This document shows, piece by piece, positions 11,199 through 22,834 of a stretch of 64,000 bases of DNA. A program made the translations under genes and the position numbers. The notes beneath the pieces were generated by a model. That model was not told the DNA's origin, searched no databases, and was given only the letters and a program-made list of their open reading frames with translations. This stretch comes from Dama dama (lineage: Eukaryota > Chordata > Mammalia > Artiodactyla > Cervidae): contig NC_083701.1 in NCBI RefSeq assembly GCF_033118175.1, positions 11,861,501 to 11,925,500 of the forward strand. Direction: 5' to 3'. Each line of letters starts with the position of its first letter. The first letter of the stretch is position 1.

Positions 11199-11575
11199 TG
11201 TTGTTTGGTCACTCAATTGTGTCTAGTTCTTTGCGACCCCATGGACTGCAGCATGCCAGGCTTCCCTGTCCTTCACCATCTCCTGGACTTTGCTCAAACT
11301 CATGTCCATTGAGTCAGTGATGCCATCCAACCATCTCATCCTCTGTCTCCCCCTTCTCCTCCTGCCCCCAATCTTCCCCAGCATCAGGGTCTTTTCCAGT
11401 GAGTTGACTATTCACATCAGGTGGCCAAAGTATTGGAGCTTCGGCTTCAGCATCAGTCCTTCCAATGAATATCCAGGACTGGTTTCCTTTAGGACTGACT
11501 GGTTTGCTCGCCTTGCTATTTAAGGGACTCTCAGGAGTCTTCTCCAGCACCACAGTTCAAAAGCATCAATTCTCT
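11199..11575 (-). mobile_element. BovB 3' end, antisense
   Basis: Opens ttgttgtttggtcactcaat and proceeds through the 3' UTR and last codons of BovB RT. It is 5' truncated at the caagcatcaattct block. The reverse strand encodes the usual BovB C-terminal region with several breaks. Confidence 0.92.
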
Positions 11576-12399
11576 TTGCAATCTGCAAACAAAACCCTTT
11601 TGTTTTTCTTGCAATTTACCTCTCATCTCATTCAGCTAAATAAAAGCCCCATGATGAGCCAAGAATTAGCCTTGTTCCACTAACTGGAAGAATCCTCCTG
11701 TTGGAGGACCCCACAAGAACAGGAATATGGGGTCCTGGCCAGAGGCCGCTTTGGTGCCTACACAGCATCACTGGACTAGGTTTTAATTACCCAAAAACAT
11801 TCACAATGCATTTCTTCCTTCTGATAACTTAAGGTGTTCATTGCATCACTTAACACTCATGAGTTAATACTGTAACACAGTAGATACTTTTCCAACTATG
11901 TATTCCTATTACCTTTTTGGCACATGGTACCAGTTTGACTAAATTATTGGATAATTTCTATTTCGTACTGTTGGTGTAGTGCCTTGCCTAAAGGTGTAAA
12001 CATCAGCTAATGAGTTTTTGCTGGAGGCAAACATCTACTAGTAGATGTGCATAAAATCATGATGTAAGGTAAAATGTACTTAATTAACAGAAAGTACAGA
12101 ATGCTTTTGGTCTTCTCCTTGGTATGTTAAATTATAGGGAAGATCTTGCTATTATGACTTCCCACAGGCAAAGCTAGAGACTGGAGCACATATCAAGGAG
12201 CTGTGATGTGAAGTCAGGTCTCATTTTGGCTGAAGGAGGATCTGAGGCCAGGTGGCAAGGGCACTGAATAGAATATCCTTCCTATCGCCCCTCTCATTCC
12301 TTCAACACATGTAATGTTAGCACATCTTTAATTGAAGGACCAGCCCAGTAGCACAGAATGCTTCAATTCTCCAGGTAACATATGATACATAAATATTTC
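11576..12399. other. Low-repeat unassigned sequence
   Basis: No repeat family or gene is recognised. The sequence is AT-rich, with TTAATTAA-like words (near 12080) but no open frame of note. Confidence 0.4.
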
Positions 12400-12830
12400 A
12401 TCTGTACTAAGCAATCACAAGGCATTGCTTCTTCCCAGCAAGTCAAGTTGCATAAATTAGTTAATGTTTGGCTTGGATTAATATTTATGAGATTATCATT
12501 TACATTAAATGATATTAAAATATTAATTTAAGCATACATTGAACAAATTCAATTCCTGACCATGGGATGTTTGCAATGTGTTTGCTGAATAATTAGATAT
12601 TTATAAATCCTTACGAACTGTCCCTTTATCTATGGCCAGATATGCCAAAAGGACCCTTTAAGGAAAATAAGTTACACTTTCTAAAGGTGATTTTGGCCTT
12701 TTGATGCTTATTAGAAGTTAAAAAAGGTGTGATTACAAACATGTTCACTGTTTTCTTTGAAAACATTAACAATGTAACCCAAACATTGGGCTATACCTAA
12801 TTTAGCATAGGGTCTTTACCAGGAGTGATC
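12400..12830. other. Repeat-poor AT-rich block, candidate conserved noncoding DNA
   Basis: About 430 bp without any recognisable repeat. It is rich in homeodomain-like TAAT/ATTA words (ttagttaatgtttggcttgg; ttaatatttatgagattatc; tgaataattagatattta). This is compositional evidence only. A cross-species alignment would decide. Confidence 0.25.
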
Positions 12831-13500
12831 AAGTTAAAATGATATCCTTAGGGTGGGCTCTAATCCGTTATGATCAGTATTCTTATAAAAAGAGAAAATT
12901 GGAGATGGGCTTGTAAGAGGGAAGACAATACAAAGACACACAGAGAAGACAGCTACCCACAAGCCAAGGGATGCCTGAGGCTCCCAGAAGCTAAAAGAGA
13001 GGTGTGGGGCCATTCCTGGTGGCTCAGTGGCCAAGAATTTGCCCGCCAATGCTGGAGGCGGGAGTTCGGCCCCTGGTCTGGGAGGATCCCACAGTTGCGG
13101 AGCAACGAGACTTGTGAGCCACAACCATTGAGCCTCTGCTTTTAGAGCCTGAGAGCGGCAACTACTGAAGGCTGCACACCCTAGAGCCCAGGCTCTGCAT
13201 CAGGAGGTGCCCTCGCAATGAGAAGCCTGTGCACCACAGCTGGAGAGCAGTCCCCGCCTGCCACAGCTAGAGAAAAAGCCCATGCAGCAGGGGAGACCCA
13301 GCACAACCAAAAAGAAATGGCTCTTAAAAGAAAAAAGTCATGGGAGAGAGAGTCTCACAGCCCTCAGGAAGAAACCAACCCCACTGATTGCTTGATCTTG
13401 GACTTCCTGCCTCCAGACCTGTGAGACAACAAATTTCTGTTTATAAGCCACCCAGTTTATGGTACTCTGTATGGCTGCCCTAGGAAACTGATACGCTGGC
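12831..13500 (+). mobile_element. MLT1 LTR split by a CHR SINE
   Basis: The left part 12831-13007 (gggtgggctctaatccgtta, then tcttataaaaagagaaaatt) and the right part 13339-13500 (cttcctgcctccagacctgt; tgtgagacaacaaatttctg; gccctaggaaactgatac) are the two halves of one MLT1 LTR. No coding content. Confidence 0.88.
13008..13338 (+). mobile_element. Full-length CHR SINE
   Basis: A tRNA head (ggtggctcagtggccaagaa, B box ggagttcggcccctgg) is followed by a long body with agagcctgagagcggcaact and a degenerate A-rich tail. It has the internal pol III boxes of the family. It was inserted into MLT1. Confidence 0.92.
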
Positions 13501-14448
13501 GTTTTGATCTCTGTTCTTTACATGACTAAACTGAGCCTCAGTCACAGTAATACAATCCATATGGGACAAAGTCTGGGCTGGAACAGACACTTTTAGAGCC
13601 CCCAGATATCGGCTCTTAGCTACAAAGGACACTGAGAAAGTAGGGTAAGAAGAAAGCATTGAAGGGTTGAATAGCTGAAGAGCAAGGGGCGGTTCCAGGA
13701 GGAACTGGCGCCCGGGGAGCTTGTATAGCTTTAATCACTTGCTTCTCCAAACGTGGTTGATTAAACCCCCTCTGATCATGAGTATTGCCTTTCACTTAGA
13801 GAATTTTTGCCTTTCGGGGTCACACATTGACCCCTTTCTGTGTTTCTGGGGATTCACTGTGTCAAAGGGAATTCAAGCTGCTTATTCAAATGTGTCTGAT
13901 TTGCACGGGGCGTCAGCATGAAGGATGACAGTACAAACCTGAGGGGACCACCTCCAATTAATCACGGTGATCAGTAAGTCAGGTTTAACCTTCCTAGCCT
14001 CACCCAGCGTGTCATGATCACACCTATTGATTCCTGGTTGGCAGATGCTACAGCTCAAAAAGCTCCAGGTAAGAGGAGGAATCAGAGCCTTGTTTTCTAT
14101 TGCCGCCAAAGTGTTCAGGCTCTTTAAGGAAGCTGTTTCTTCTAGACATTTAGTTGAGGAGTTGGGGCCTATTCTTTTCCAGTTAAATGGAGTCTAAGTT
14201 AGGTTGTTGTTTCAGCATGATCTTTGGGCCGCTTACAAATCTCTCAGATTACATCTCCAAGACTTTATTAATGTACCCTAGGCATTGTGATGGCTGCCAC
14301 CTGATTGTTTTCTTCTGTCTTGCTTGCCCTGTGTCCCTAGCAGGTAGCAAACAGCCATGTATATAGCAGAACCTCAACCAGTTTTTGTTGAATAAATGGA
14401 AGATGCAAGGGTTTGGAATAATATAGACTGAGTTTAAATTTGAACTCC
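13501..14448. other. Mostly unassigned; L2 3' end near 14310-14400
   Basis: About 14310-14400 ends in agtttttgttgaataaatgg, the plus-oriented L2 terminus. The rest shows no gene or confident repeat. Confidence 0.4.
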
Positions 14449-14693
14449 TGGTATTCTGGAAAATCCCATGGACGGAGGAGCCTGGTAGGCTACAGTCCAT
14501 GGCGGTCGTCAAGAGTCGGACATACTGAGTGACTTCACTTTCACTTTTCACTTTCATGCATTGGAGAAGGAAATGGCAGCCCACTCCAGTATTCTTGCCT
14601 GGAGAATCCCAGGGACGAAGGAGCCTGGTGGGCTGCCGTCTATGGGGTCACACAGAGTCGGACACGACTGATGTGACTTTGCAGCAGCAGCAA
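14449..14693 (+). mobile_element. BOV-A2 SINE, slightly 5' truncated
   Basis: Two BovA units (second at about 14563) and a short (CAG)n tail at 14681-14693. Confidence 0.93.
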
Positions 14694-16122
14694 CATTCTG
14701 TTTCAGGCCTTGTGCTCAGTATTGGGGAAGCAGAGTGGAGCTGATCCAATTCCTGTCTTCAGAAGCTTGCGGTGGGGTTAGGGATGCAAGTGAGGAGGTA
14801 GGGAGGTCAGTACAGAGACAAATCTGTAGTGGTCCATGGGTACACCCAGGGAGAGCATTTTAGCCAGTCACCTTCGCTGGAAAGGAACTTGAGTGAGAGA
14901 TACCAATGGGAACCTCAACTGTCCCTGACTGAGCTGTACTCAGAAAATGAATTCCTGTTCTAGGCCATTTAATTATTAATAGAAATAGATATTATCACAT
15001 CACCAAGGAGAGAAGGTAATTTTTTTGGGTCAGGTCATTCACTGCTGAGAAGGCCCCCTGAGAAATTTGATGTCCTTGGGCTCCCTGGCAACCACTGGTA
15101 TGATAAGGAGATAACCACTTCTTATCATGAGCACTGCTTTTTATAATTCTGCTTAATTTCTATAAGGTCCTATATATGTACCTGAATGATCGGTTGGCTG
15201 TATTATTCTTTCCATAAGCATTTATTGCTTACTAACTGTAAGTCAGGCCCTGTGCTGGGTCTTGGAAGAAGATGTAGAAAAATACACTCCCTGCCCTCAA
15301 GACTACACAGAATCAATAGACAAGTAGGAGACATCTGAATATCTAAATACTAGTCTCTCTTATGGACAGAGGAATCATTTATGAAGAATGATGGAATCAC
15401 AGTTTAAATGATCCTTGATGAATCTCATGAATGGTTATAAACAATAGAATATTCAGTTGATATAAACCTATGTTGTCTTTAAAAATGAGGAATGATTTAT
15501 AAATAATTTGGAAAATGCTCACATGTAATAATAGTTATAAAAATGGGCATGCTGTTATGTATTTGACCCAGGCAAAGCAAGTTAAGAATTAAGACAAAGT
15601 AGGACTATGTAAATGAAAATTGGGAAGGATTTACACAGATGTGAAGATGAAATAATTTCTTGGTGTGGGGCTCTGTGTTTGTTTTTTCTTTTCTTCTTTT
15701 GGGTATTTTCAAAATTTTACATAATTAGCATTCATAATTTTAAAAAATGGCATGAAAACTTCAATCAGCTCTTTTTAAAAATGTCCTGGTTACTATAAAT
15801 TAATGAAGCATTCTGAGTGTGAGGTGTGAGTGAGGTTGTTTTTGAAATGAATGAAATGAACGATGTGAGCCCACTGATCCATGATGATCCTCATTAGATA
15901 GAAACTTCATTAGACACAGCTGAGACCAAAACCAGCATGCAGAATCTGCCTGGAGCGTCTCCCAGGAGCAATGGGGAAACTTGCAACGTAAGGAAAAACC
16001 AATCGGTCAAAGAGGAGAAAGAAGTGATAAAATCTGCTGTATCAACTGAATTGTAATCTGTACTTTCTTGATTCATTTCTTTCTTTCTTCTCCCCCTTGT
16101 GCCTGTCTCCTTTCTTGTCTCT
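14694..16122. other. Unassigned with antisense L2 patches
   Basis: About 14700-14830 and 15205-15320 (aggccctgtgctgggtcttg, then ctccctgccctcaagactac) match antisense L2 3' ends. 15400-16120 is AT-rich with no gene. A short CT-rich run lies at about 16075-16120. Confidence 0.45.
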
Positions 16123-16137
16123 TTACCCAGTTTAAAT

Positions 16138-16322
16138 TTGTTGTTGTTGTTCAGTTGCTAAGTCCTGTCTGACTCTTTGTGACCTCATGGACTGCAGCAT
16201 GCCAGGCTCCTCTGTCCTTCACTATCTCCTGGAATTTGCTCAAATTCATGTCCATTGAGTCAGTGATGCTTTCTAACCATCTCATCCTCTGCCACCCCCT
16301 TCTCCTTTTGTCTTCAAAACTG
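16138..16322 (-). mobile_element. Short BovB 3' insertion with TSD
   Basis: Only about 185 bp of BovB 3' end. It is flanked by a 15-bp TSD with one mismatch: ttacccagtttaaat at 16123-16137 and ttactcagtttaaat at 16323-16337. Confidence 0.93.
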
Positions 16323-16478
16323 TTACTCAGTTTAAATAGAGGGCATAAAGTATGTAAGGATTTAACAGGCTGCTTTGTACCTTGATTTTCTGTACATTTA
16401 ACTTGAAACGGAACATTGTCTACCCAATCTTTTCTATTGTTCCCTTACTATCATAAGAGGCATGAAAAGTGTCTCAGA

Positions 16479-16780
16479 CACAGAAATACAGAACAGACTT
16501 TTGAACTCTGTGGGAGAATGTGAGGGTGGGATATTTCAAAAGAACAGCATGTATACTATCTATGGTGAAACAGATCACCAGCCCAGGTGGGATGCATGAG
16601 ACAAGTGCTCGGGCCTGGCGCACTGGGAAGACCCAGAGGAATCGGGTGGAGAGGGAGGTGGGAGGGGGGATCGGGATGGGGAATACGTGTAAATCTATGG
16701 CTGATTCATATCAATGTATGACAAAACCCACTGAAATGTTGTGAAGTAATTAGCCTCCAACTAATGAAAAAAAAAAAAAA
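16479..16780 (+). mobile_element. L1-BT 3' UTR insertion with perfect TSD
   Basis: The 3' UTR of L1-BT (cagatcaccagcccaggtgg; gaagacccagaggaatcggg) ends in a 14-A tail. Both sides carry aaaagtgtctcaga, at 16465-16478 and at 16777-16790, where the first A's merge with the tail. It is 5' truncated with no ORF. Confidence 0.95.
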
Positions 16781-16790
16781 GTGTCTCAGA

Positions 16791-17649
16791 ATTTGTGGAG
16801 AGTCATGTTTTCCAAGCTCTGCTCCTCTGTGCTTCTTGCTGTTTGGCATTTACATTATTTATAGCTCTAAGAATTATATGAAAATACATTCTTCTGATTG
16901 GTACAATATTCCTTACCTGCCTTCATTCTTTTGGATTTTAGACTATGTTGGTGGGATGGCAACAAGGTCAGTGAGTCAAGATATTCTAGGGAAAGAGGAA
17001 ATCTTCTGGGTCAAGGAGAGGGCTATGTAGGGGCAGGCTGGGCTGGGAACTTAATAGGTCTTCTGACTTTTGGCTGAATGGGCCCATGACATATTGTCTA
17101 CTAGACTCTTAGCTTCTTAACATCAAGGACAATGCCATTCATTCATTCATATATCCTTTCTTAGTACTTAGCATGATGCCTGACCCACAACATGTACTGA
17201 ATGAATAATTCGTAAATAAATACACCTTTGGCTTTTACAAGTGCTCAGTACCAAGTAAATGCTAACACTTTCACTGGCCAGAATTCTACACTGTCTAAAA
17301 TGTATGAGAATTGAATATTGTAACAAGCATAAAATGCTCGTTATGCAGCATTTATACAGGATCAGTGTTAAATTTGATATAGTGATGATAGTGTTTTATT
17401 TATTAACTTATGTACTTGTGTGTTCTAACATGGATTGAGTGTCAGTTCTATGTCAGTCTTTATGTTGGGAGTCAGGGAGATAGCTATTCCTGTTTTTAAT
17501 CATTCCTTATCATGTACGGGGAGGTTCACTGACTCTTGGATCCTCTCCAGCCCTCACTCACTTTTCTTCAGAAAAGGAGGACTTGTTTAATCTGACTGTT
17601 TACTTTAGAATGCTTCAGTAAGACTTAGTTTCACTTGGAGTGTTGTGGC
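16791..17649. other. Unassigned; L2 3' end at about 17095-17220
   Basis: 17095-17220 (actagactcttagcttctta, then atgtactgaatgaataattc) is a plus-oriented L2 end. The rest has no recognisable feature. Confidence 0.45.
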
Positions 17650-18090
17650 AAATAGCCATGCTACATGGAGCCGTTGGAAGGCTCCCAGAGAAGAATCACA
17701 GGGAGGATCCACCAAGGGCTTTGGAGTAAATCTATGCTCATATGACTAATCACTATTTTCGTTTTGAGCAAAACCCTTTGAGTTGCTACTGAGTCCCAGT
17801 AGAGAATAAATATTTGACCAGTGCACCAGGTAGAAGTCAAAAATTGGTTATCTGATCCACTAAGACGTAAGATCTGATGTGTGCAGTAGCAATCCATCAT
17901 TAAGAGGAAATGGGAGATCTGAGCCTGGGCGGAACGAGGTCGGAAGGCACAGTAAATTGCCTGAGCAGGTAGATGAAACTCCTCTGCCGCCCGTCCTAAT
18001 GTACTGTTGCCATCCCCCAGAACTTTGGCTCTAGGAGAGTCCCCTGTGATCAGTTAAGCTTGATTCCCAAGATCTCTAACTTATGGTAAT
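17650..18090 (+). pseudogene. Decayed ERVL pol remnant (RT end / RNase H start)
   Basis: The nucleotide sequence resembles the pol gene of class III (ERVL) endogenous retroviruses. The clearest blocks are ttgctactgagtcccagtag (17781), gtagcaatccatcattaaga (17885) and cctgtgatcagttaagcttg (18042). The frame is broken by stops and shifts in every phase, with no LTR attached. It is an ancient, inert remnant. I identified it by family recognition at DNA level, and it needs a search to confirm. Confidence 0.6.
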
Positions 18091-18714
18091 GATGAAGTAG
18101 TCTGGCTGGGCTGAAGTTCCTATAGACAGTGATGAGACACTATAGAATATGTATAAAAACCGATGTTTGATGGCACTGGAGATCAAACTAAAAGGGGCAA
18201 ACATACAGAGAAAGAGGGAAGAGTTCAGGGCTTGCAGAAGAGTTTCTGGAGAGGAGGAAGTTCTAGAGGGAGTGAGTCACAAAATCTCTACATAACAATT
18301 TCCCAAATCTTGGCAGATTGCTAAACTACACATGATTTAAGGGGAGTAGGTTTAGCAAATCCAGTGAAAAAGCTACAGCTGAAAGTTGAAAAACCTGAAT
18401 ATGGATTTCAGTTTTTGTAAACTGCAAGGGAAGTCAGTTTGGAGTTTGAATCTAGCTTGGTTAACTAACTTCCTGGAATGAAAATCACAGAATGTAGAGA
18501 CATCCTATGAAATGTGACACTCCATGAAATAAGATTTCATAAGAAATTTTATAAAATAAGAACTTAAAAAGCATTCAGTAGAGTTAAGGTGAGCATCAGG
18601 ATTTGGGCTTCAGTTTGCCTTCATGTTTGCATTAGGAGAGTTGGGGCAGGGTTAGGATTAGTGTTAGAGTGAAAGTGAGGCTCTGGGTGAGGCTGAAAGT
18701 GAGTGTGAGGTTTA
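18091..18714. other. Unassigned sequence
   Basis: No gene is seen. A G-rich stretch at 18640-18720 has irregular ggttaggattagtgttag words without a regular period. Confidence 0.4.
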
Positions 18715-20045
18715 GTGCTATAAATTCCCCTCTTAGCACTGCTTTAACTGTGTACCACAAATTTTGATAGGAAATATTTTAATTTTTATTTAGATCAATG
18801 ACTTTTTAAATTTCCCTTGAGATTTGCTCTTTGACCCATGGATTATTTATAAGTGTATTGTTTATTATATTGGTAGAAGGACAACACTAGTAGACTGTGA
18901 TTTTCTGTCTATCTTTAATTTATCACAGACTACTGGTAGAAACGTTGCCTACATTTTTGTCCCTTGGATATTTTCCTGTTTTCTTCTTGTTAGTAGTCTC
19001 TGTTGGATTCTATTGTGATCAAAGGGTACATTCTGTATGATCTGAATTTGAGAAAAAATTGTTGAGATTTGTTTTATAGCCTCGGATGTGATCTATTTTG
19101 ACAATGTTCTGTCGGTGCTGGAAAAGACTGTGTAATGTTCTGTTACTAGATGAAGTGTTCTACAAATGTCTGTTAAATCCTGTTAAAAGTGTTTAACAAA
19201 AACTAATCATTAGATTAGTTGATGCTATTTTTGAATTCTCCTATATCCCTGATTTTCTTTCTAGTTCTATCAGTTGTTGAAAGAGGAGTGTTGAAATATC
19301 CAGCGTATTTTTTGATTTGTATATTTCTATGTCAGTTATTATATAAAGCACTTTGCTTTTTGTATTTTGTAGTTCTGTTGTTTAGTCTATATACTTTAGG
19401 ATTATTATGCCTTCTTAGTGATTATCTCTGTCAATGATAATTTTCTTTGCTCTAAAGTCTTCTTTATTGTGTATTAATGCAGCCACTCCTCCTTTATTTT
19501 TTATTTTACTCCTTTTTGGATTAAGGATTATGTGATATGTCTTTTTCTGTCCTTTTACTATTTATATTTGAATTGAGTTTCTTGTGGCTTGCCTATTAGG
19601 CATGTCATACTTTTAGTCCATTCTACTAATCTCTGTCTTTTAATTAGTATATTTATATCATTTAAATTTAATGTAGTTTTTGGTATGCAGAGGCATACCT
19701 CTGCCATTTTTATTTCTGTTTTTTTCTCAGTTCTTAATTTTTCTGTTTTCTTACCTCCTATGGATTACTTGAATATTTTTCAGAATTCCATTTTGATTTA
19801 TGAAGTTTTGGAGTATATATTTTGTGTAGAATTTTTAATGATTGCTCAAGGTATTTTATATATGTATAATAATATATATAATGTCCAAATATATGTATAT
19901 ACACATATAACCAGTAAAAATGGAACTATATATTTTATCACAGTCTACTTTAGTTGGAGAGCTTGGCTTTACAGTCTTAGTGATTTAGACTTCTCTGGAG
20001 GGGAAATATTTTCCAGCTTTACTATTCTTTTATTTCTGTGACATC
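18715..20045 (-). mobile_element. Old L1 ORF2 region, antisense
   Basis: The plus strand carries antisense old-L1 landmarks in order: gtgtaccacaaattttgata (18751), gctctttgacccatggatta (18826), attctattgtgatcaaaggg (19006), gttgaaagaggagtgttgaa (19275). It is heavily decayed with no open frame. Limits are approximate. Confidence 0.75.
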
Positions 20046-21540
20046 AGTAAGTCATGTTCCACAGGCCCACCAGATAGATAAGGATCCCTGGTTTCACTGA
20101 ATTCAAATAGCTTGTCTGAGATAAGTTGACAGCACTAAGAAAGCAGGTAATAAAATTTTTGAGTGGATAAATGAATTGGTACCAAATTTCTGATTTCTTG
20201 ACTAACCAGAAGTCTGACAGATTTCAAATTCTGGCCAGAGAAATTGGAGGCACTTCTTTTCTGCCAAAATTGCAGAACTTCTCCCACTTTTCATAAATAA
20301 CCCTTGGGAGACCTTGACAAGTACATTGGTCTAATGGAAAATTACTTACCAGTGTTCCCTCCTCTTCTGCAGATGCTTACACTTGTTTTATAAGGTCTCT
20401 GACATTTAGAAACATGAACAATATTTTCTAATTTAGTGCTAATGTAACACCAGTGCATTTCAGTGGTAACCAAATATAGACAATTGCAGAGGGTCAGCTC
20501 AGAGTCAAGTGCACCACCATCTCTGGACCCAATCCCAGGGGATGCAGTTTCTCTAAATTTTACATATTGGAAGAGCTGAGATATTAGAGTCCAGAAAGAC
20601 CATATATTGTAAATTCCAGTAGATGAAACTCTTCATTTCACTATTACCCACACTTTGGGGAAACATTTCAAGTCAGCAATTTTTATCCCATCTTCTCTGC
20701 TTCTGGGGAGAGTCCCAGTGGTAAAAAGCACGGAGCGCAGGATAAAGGGAGCATAAGGTAATGTTTAACCTTCTCGTCTCCAGTGATCCTTAACTCAATT
20801 CCCCTTTGTTCACCTTCTCCCATGGTCATTGTCATGGACAGAGACTCCTCCTCGAGATCTGGAACTCAAATCCCATTTCTCATCCTCTACTTTTAGTTCT
20901 TTTACTTCACTCCTTGTCTGTCTTTTAGATCTCCAGACTCTGGCTCTGCTGTCTTCTTCCAATTATTACCCTGCTTCTTGCTGCATATCTCTTGCTATCT
21001 AGCTTGGCTAACATTATGTCACTGTGATCAGAGTTTCACTCATGTTTTCTTGAATGGTCTTTCACTGTTCCCTTGTCTGTATTGCAAAACCCAACCTTAC
21101 ACCAGCTTAACCTCTCCACTTCTCATTTTATTAGCTAGATAGATGAATTTGCATAGAGAATTCAGGCTCCCATGGGTATTTGATATTACAAATTCAGTCT
21201 CTGTTGGCTTTTGATGCTTTCAGACAGTTCTCCTTTTCTCCACAGTTCATACCATCTTCCATTCCCACATTGGTTATTTTAAACTTTCACTTCTTTGTTC
21301 AAATCTCCATCATACTACCATTCTTCTCACTTGCAGCGGATGAATGCACTGTCAACTTCACTGAGAATAAAATCCAGGGCAAAAGGGAGATTTTCATCAG
21401 TTTCCTTCTTTGACCTTTGTACCCTCATCTTTGTGTACTTCCACTCTCTTTTCTTTCCTATCTTGATGGATGTGATGAAATGACCTCTGACCCAGGAGTT
21501 CACATTAAAATGTTTGCTAGATCTCACAACATTCTGTTCC
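20046..21540. other. Unassigned, repeat-poor sequence
   Basis: About 1.5 kb where I recognise no clear repeat and no gene. Weak L2-like composition (CT-rich, ctctcatttcatcctcta-like) lies at 20800-21480 but I cannot place it. Confidence 0.4.
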
Positions 21541-21642
21541 TGCCATTCCCTTCTCCAGAGGACCTTCCCAACCCAGGGACTGAACCTGGGTCTCCCGCAT
21601 TGCAGGCAGATTCTTTACCACCTGAGCCACCAGGGAAGCTAT
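21541..21642 (-). mobile_element. Bov-tA SINE, tRNA head only, antisense
   Basis: The inverted tRNA head (gggactgaacctgggtctcc; cacctgagccaccagggaag) with about 15 bp of BovA unit. The 3' part is missing. Confidence 0.85.
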
Positions 21643-21649
21643 ATGACCG

Positions 21650-22160
21650 TTATTGTTGTTGGTCAGTTGCTCAGTCATGTCCTATTTTTTGCGAGCCCTT
21701 GGTCTGCAGCATACCAGGCTTCTCTGTCTTTCAGCATCTCCCGGACTTTGCTCAAACTCATGTCCATTGAGTCGGTGATGCCATCCAGCTATCTCATCCT
21801 CTGTCGCCCCCTTCTCTTCCTGCCCTCAATCTTTTTTATCATCAGGGACTTTTCCAATGAGTCAGCTGTTCACATCAGATGACCAAAATACTGGAGCTTC
21901 AATTTCAGCATCAGTCCTTCCAGTGAATATTCAGGGTTGATTTCCTTTAAGATTGACTGGTTGAATCTCCTTGCTGTCCAAGGGACTCTCAGGAGTCTTC
22001 AGCACCATAGTTCAAAGGCATCAATTCCTTGGTGCTCCACCCTTTTTACAGTCCAACTCTCACAACTCTACCTGACTGCTGGGAAGACCATAGCCTTGAC
22101 TATATGGACCTTTGTCAGCAGAGTGATATCTCTGCTTTTCAATACACTGTCATGTCCACC
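21650..22160 (-). mobile_element. BovB 3' half, antisense (left arm of inverted pair)
   Basis: Begins ttgttgttggtcagttgctc and extends to the region that in sense encodes LPTKVHLVKA-like residues (gacctttgtcagcagagtga). It is decayed with several indels. Confidence 0.92.
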
Positions 22161-22265
22161 TCTCTCACACAGCCCTGATCACTTAAAGCATGTGTCTTAT
22201 CAAATTTCTAGTTATGTGTTCCTGTCAGCCAGAATTTAAAGATAGAAGTTCCCTAAAAGTCTAGA

Positions 22266-22825
22266 CTGCAGCCATGAAATTAGAAGACTTTTACTCCTTG
22301 GAAGGAAAGTTATGACCAATCTAGACAGCAAATTAGAAAGCAGAGACATTACTTTGCCAACAAAGGTCCATCTAGTCAAGGCTATGGTTTTTCCAGTGGT
22401 CATGTGTGGATGTGAGAGTTGGATTATAAAGAAAGCTGAGCACCGAAGAATGATGCTTTTGAACTGTGGTGTTGGAGAAGACTCTTGAGAGTCCCTTGGA
22501 CTGCAAGGAGATCCAATCAGTCCATCCTAAAGGAGATCAGTCCTGAGTGTTCATTGGAAGGACTGATGTTGAAGCTGAAACTCCAATAATTTGGCCATCT
22601 GATGCAAAGAGCTGACTCATTTGAAAAGACCCTGATGCTGGGAAAGATTGAAGACAGGTGGAGGAGGGGATGACAGAGGATGAGATGTTTGGATGGCATC
22701 ACCGACTCAATGGACATGAGTTTGGGTAAAGTCTGGGAGTTTGTGATGCACAGGGAGGCCTGGCATGCTGCAGTCCATGGGGTCACAAAGAGTTGGACAC
22801 GACTGAGTGACTGAACTGCAATGAG
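22266..22825 (+). mobile_element. BovB 3' half, sense (right arm of inverted pair)
   Basis: Starts in the RT region (gactgcagccatgaaattag) and ends at the BovB terminus (gactgagtgactgaactgc). It is flanked by the 9-bp TSD aagtctaga at 22257-22265 and 22826-22834. Confidence 0.95.
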
Positions 22826-22834
22826 AAGTCTAGA

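Noticed and set aside
18640..18720. Telomere-like ggttag words
   Set aside because: Irregular and short, without a six-base period; not an interstitial telomere.
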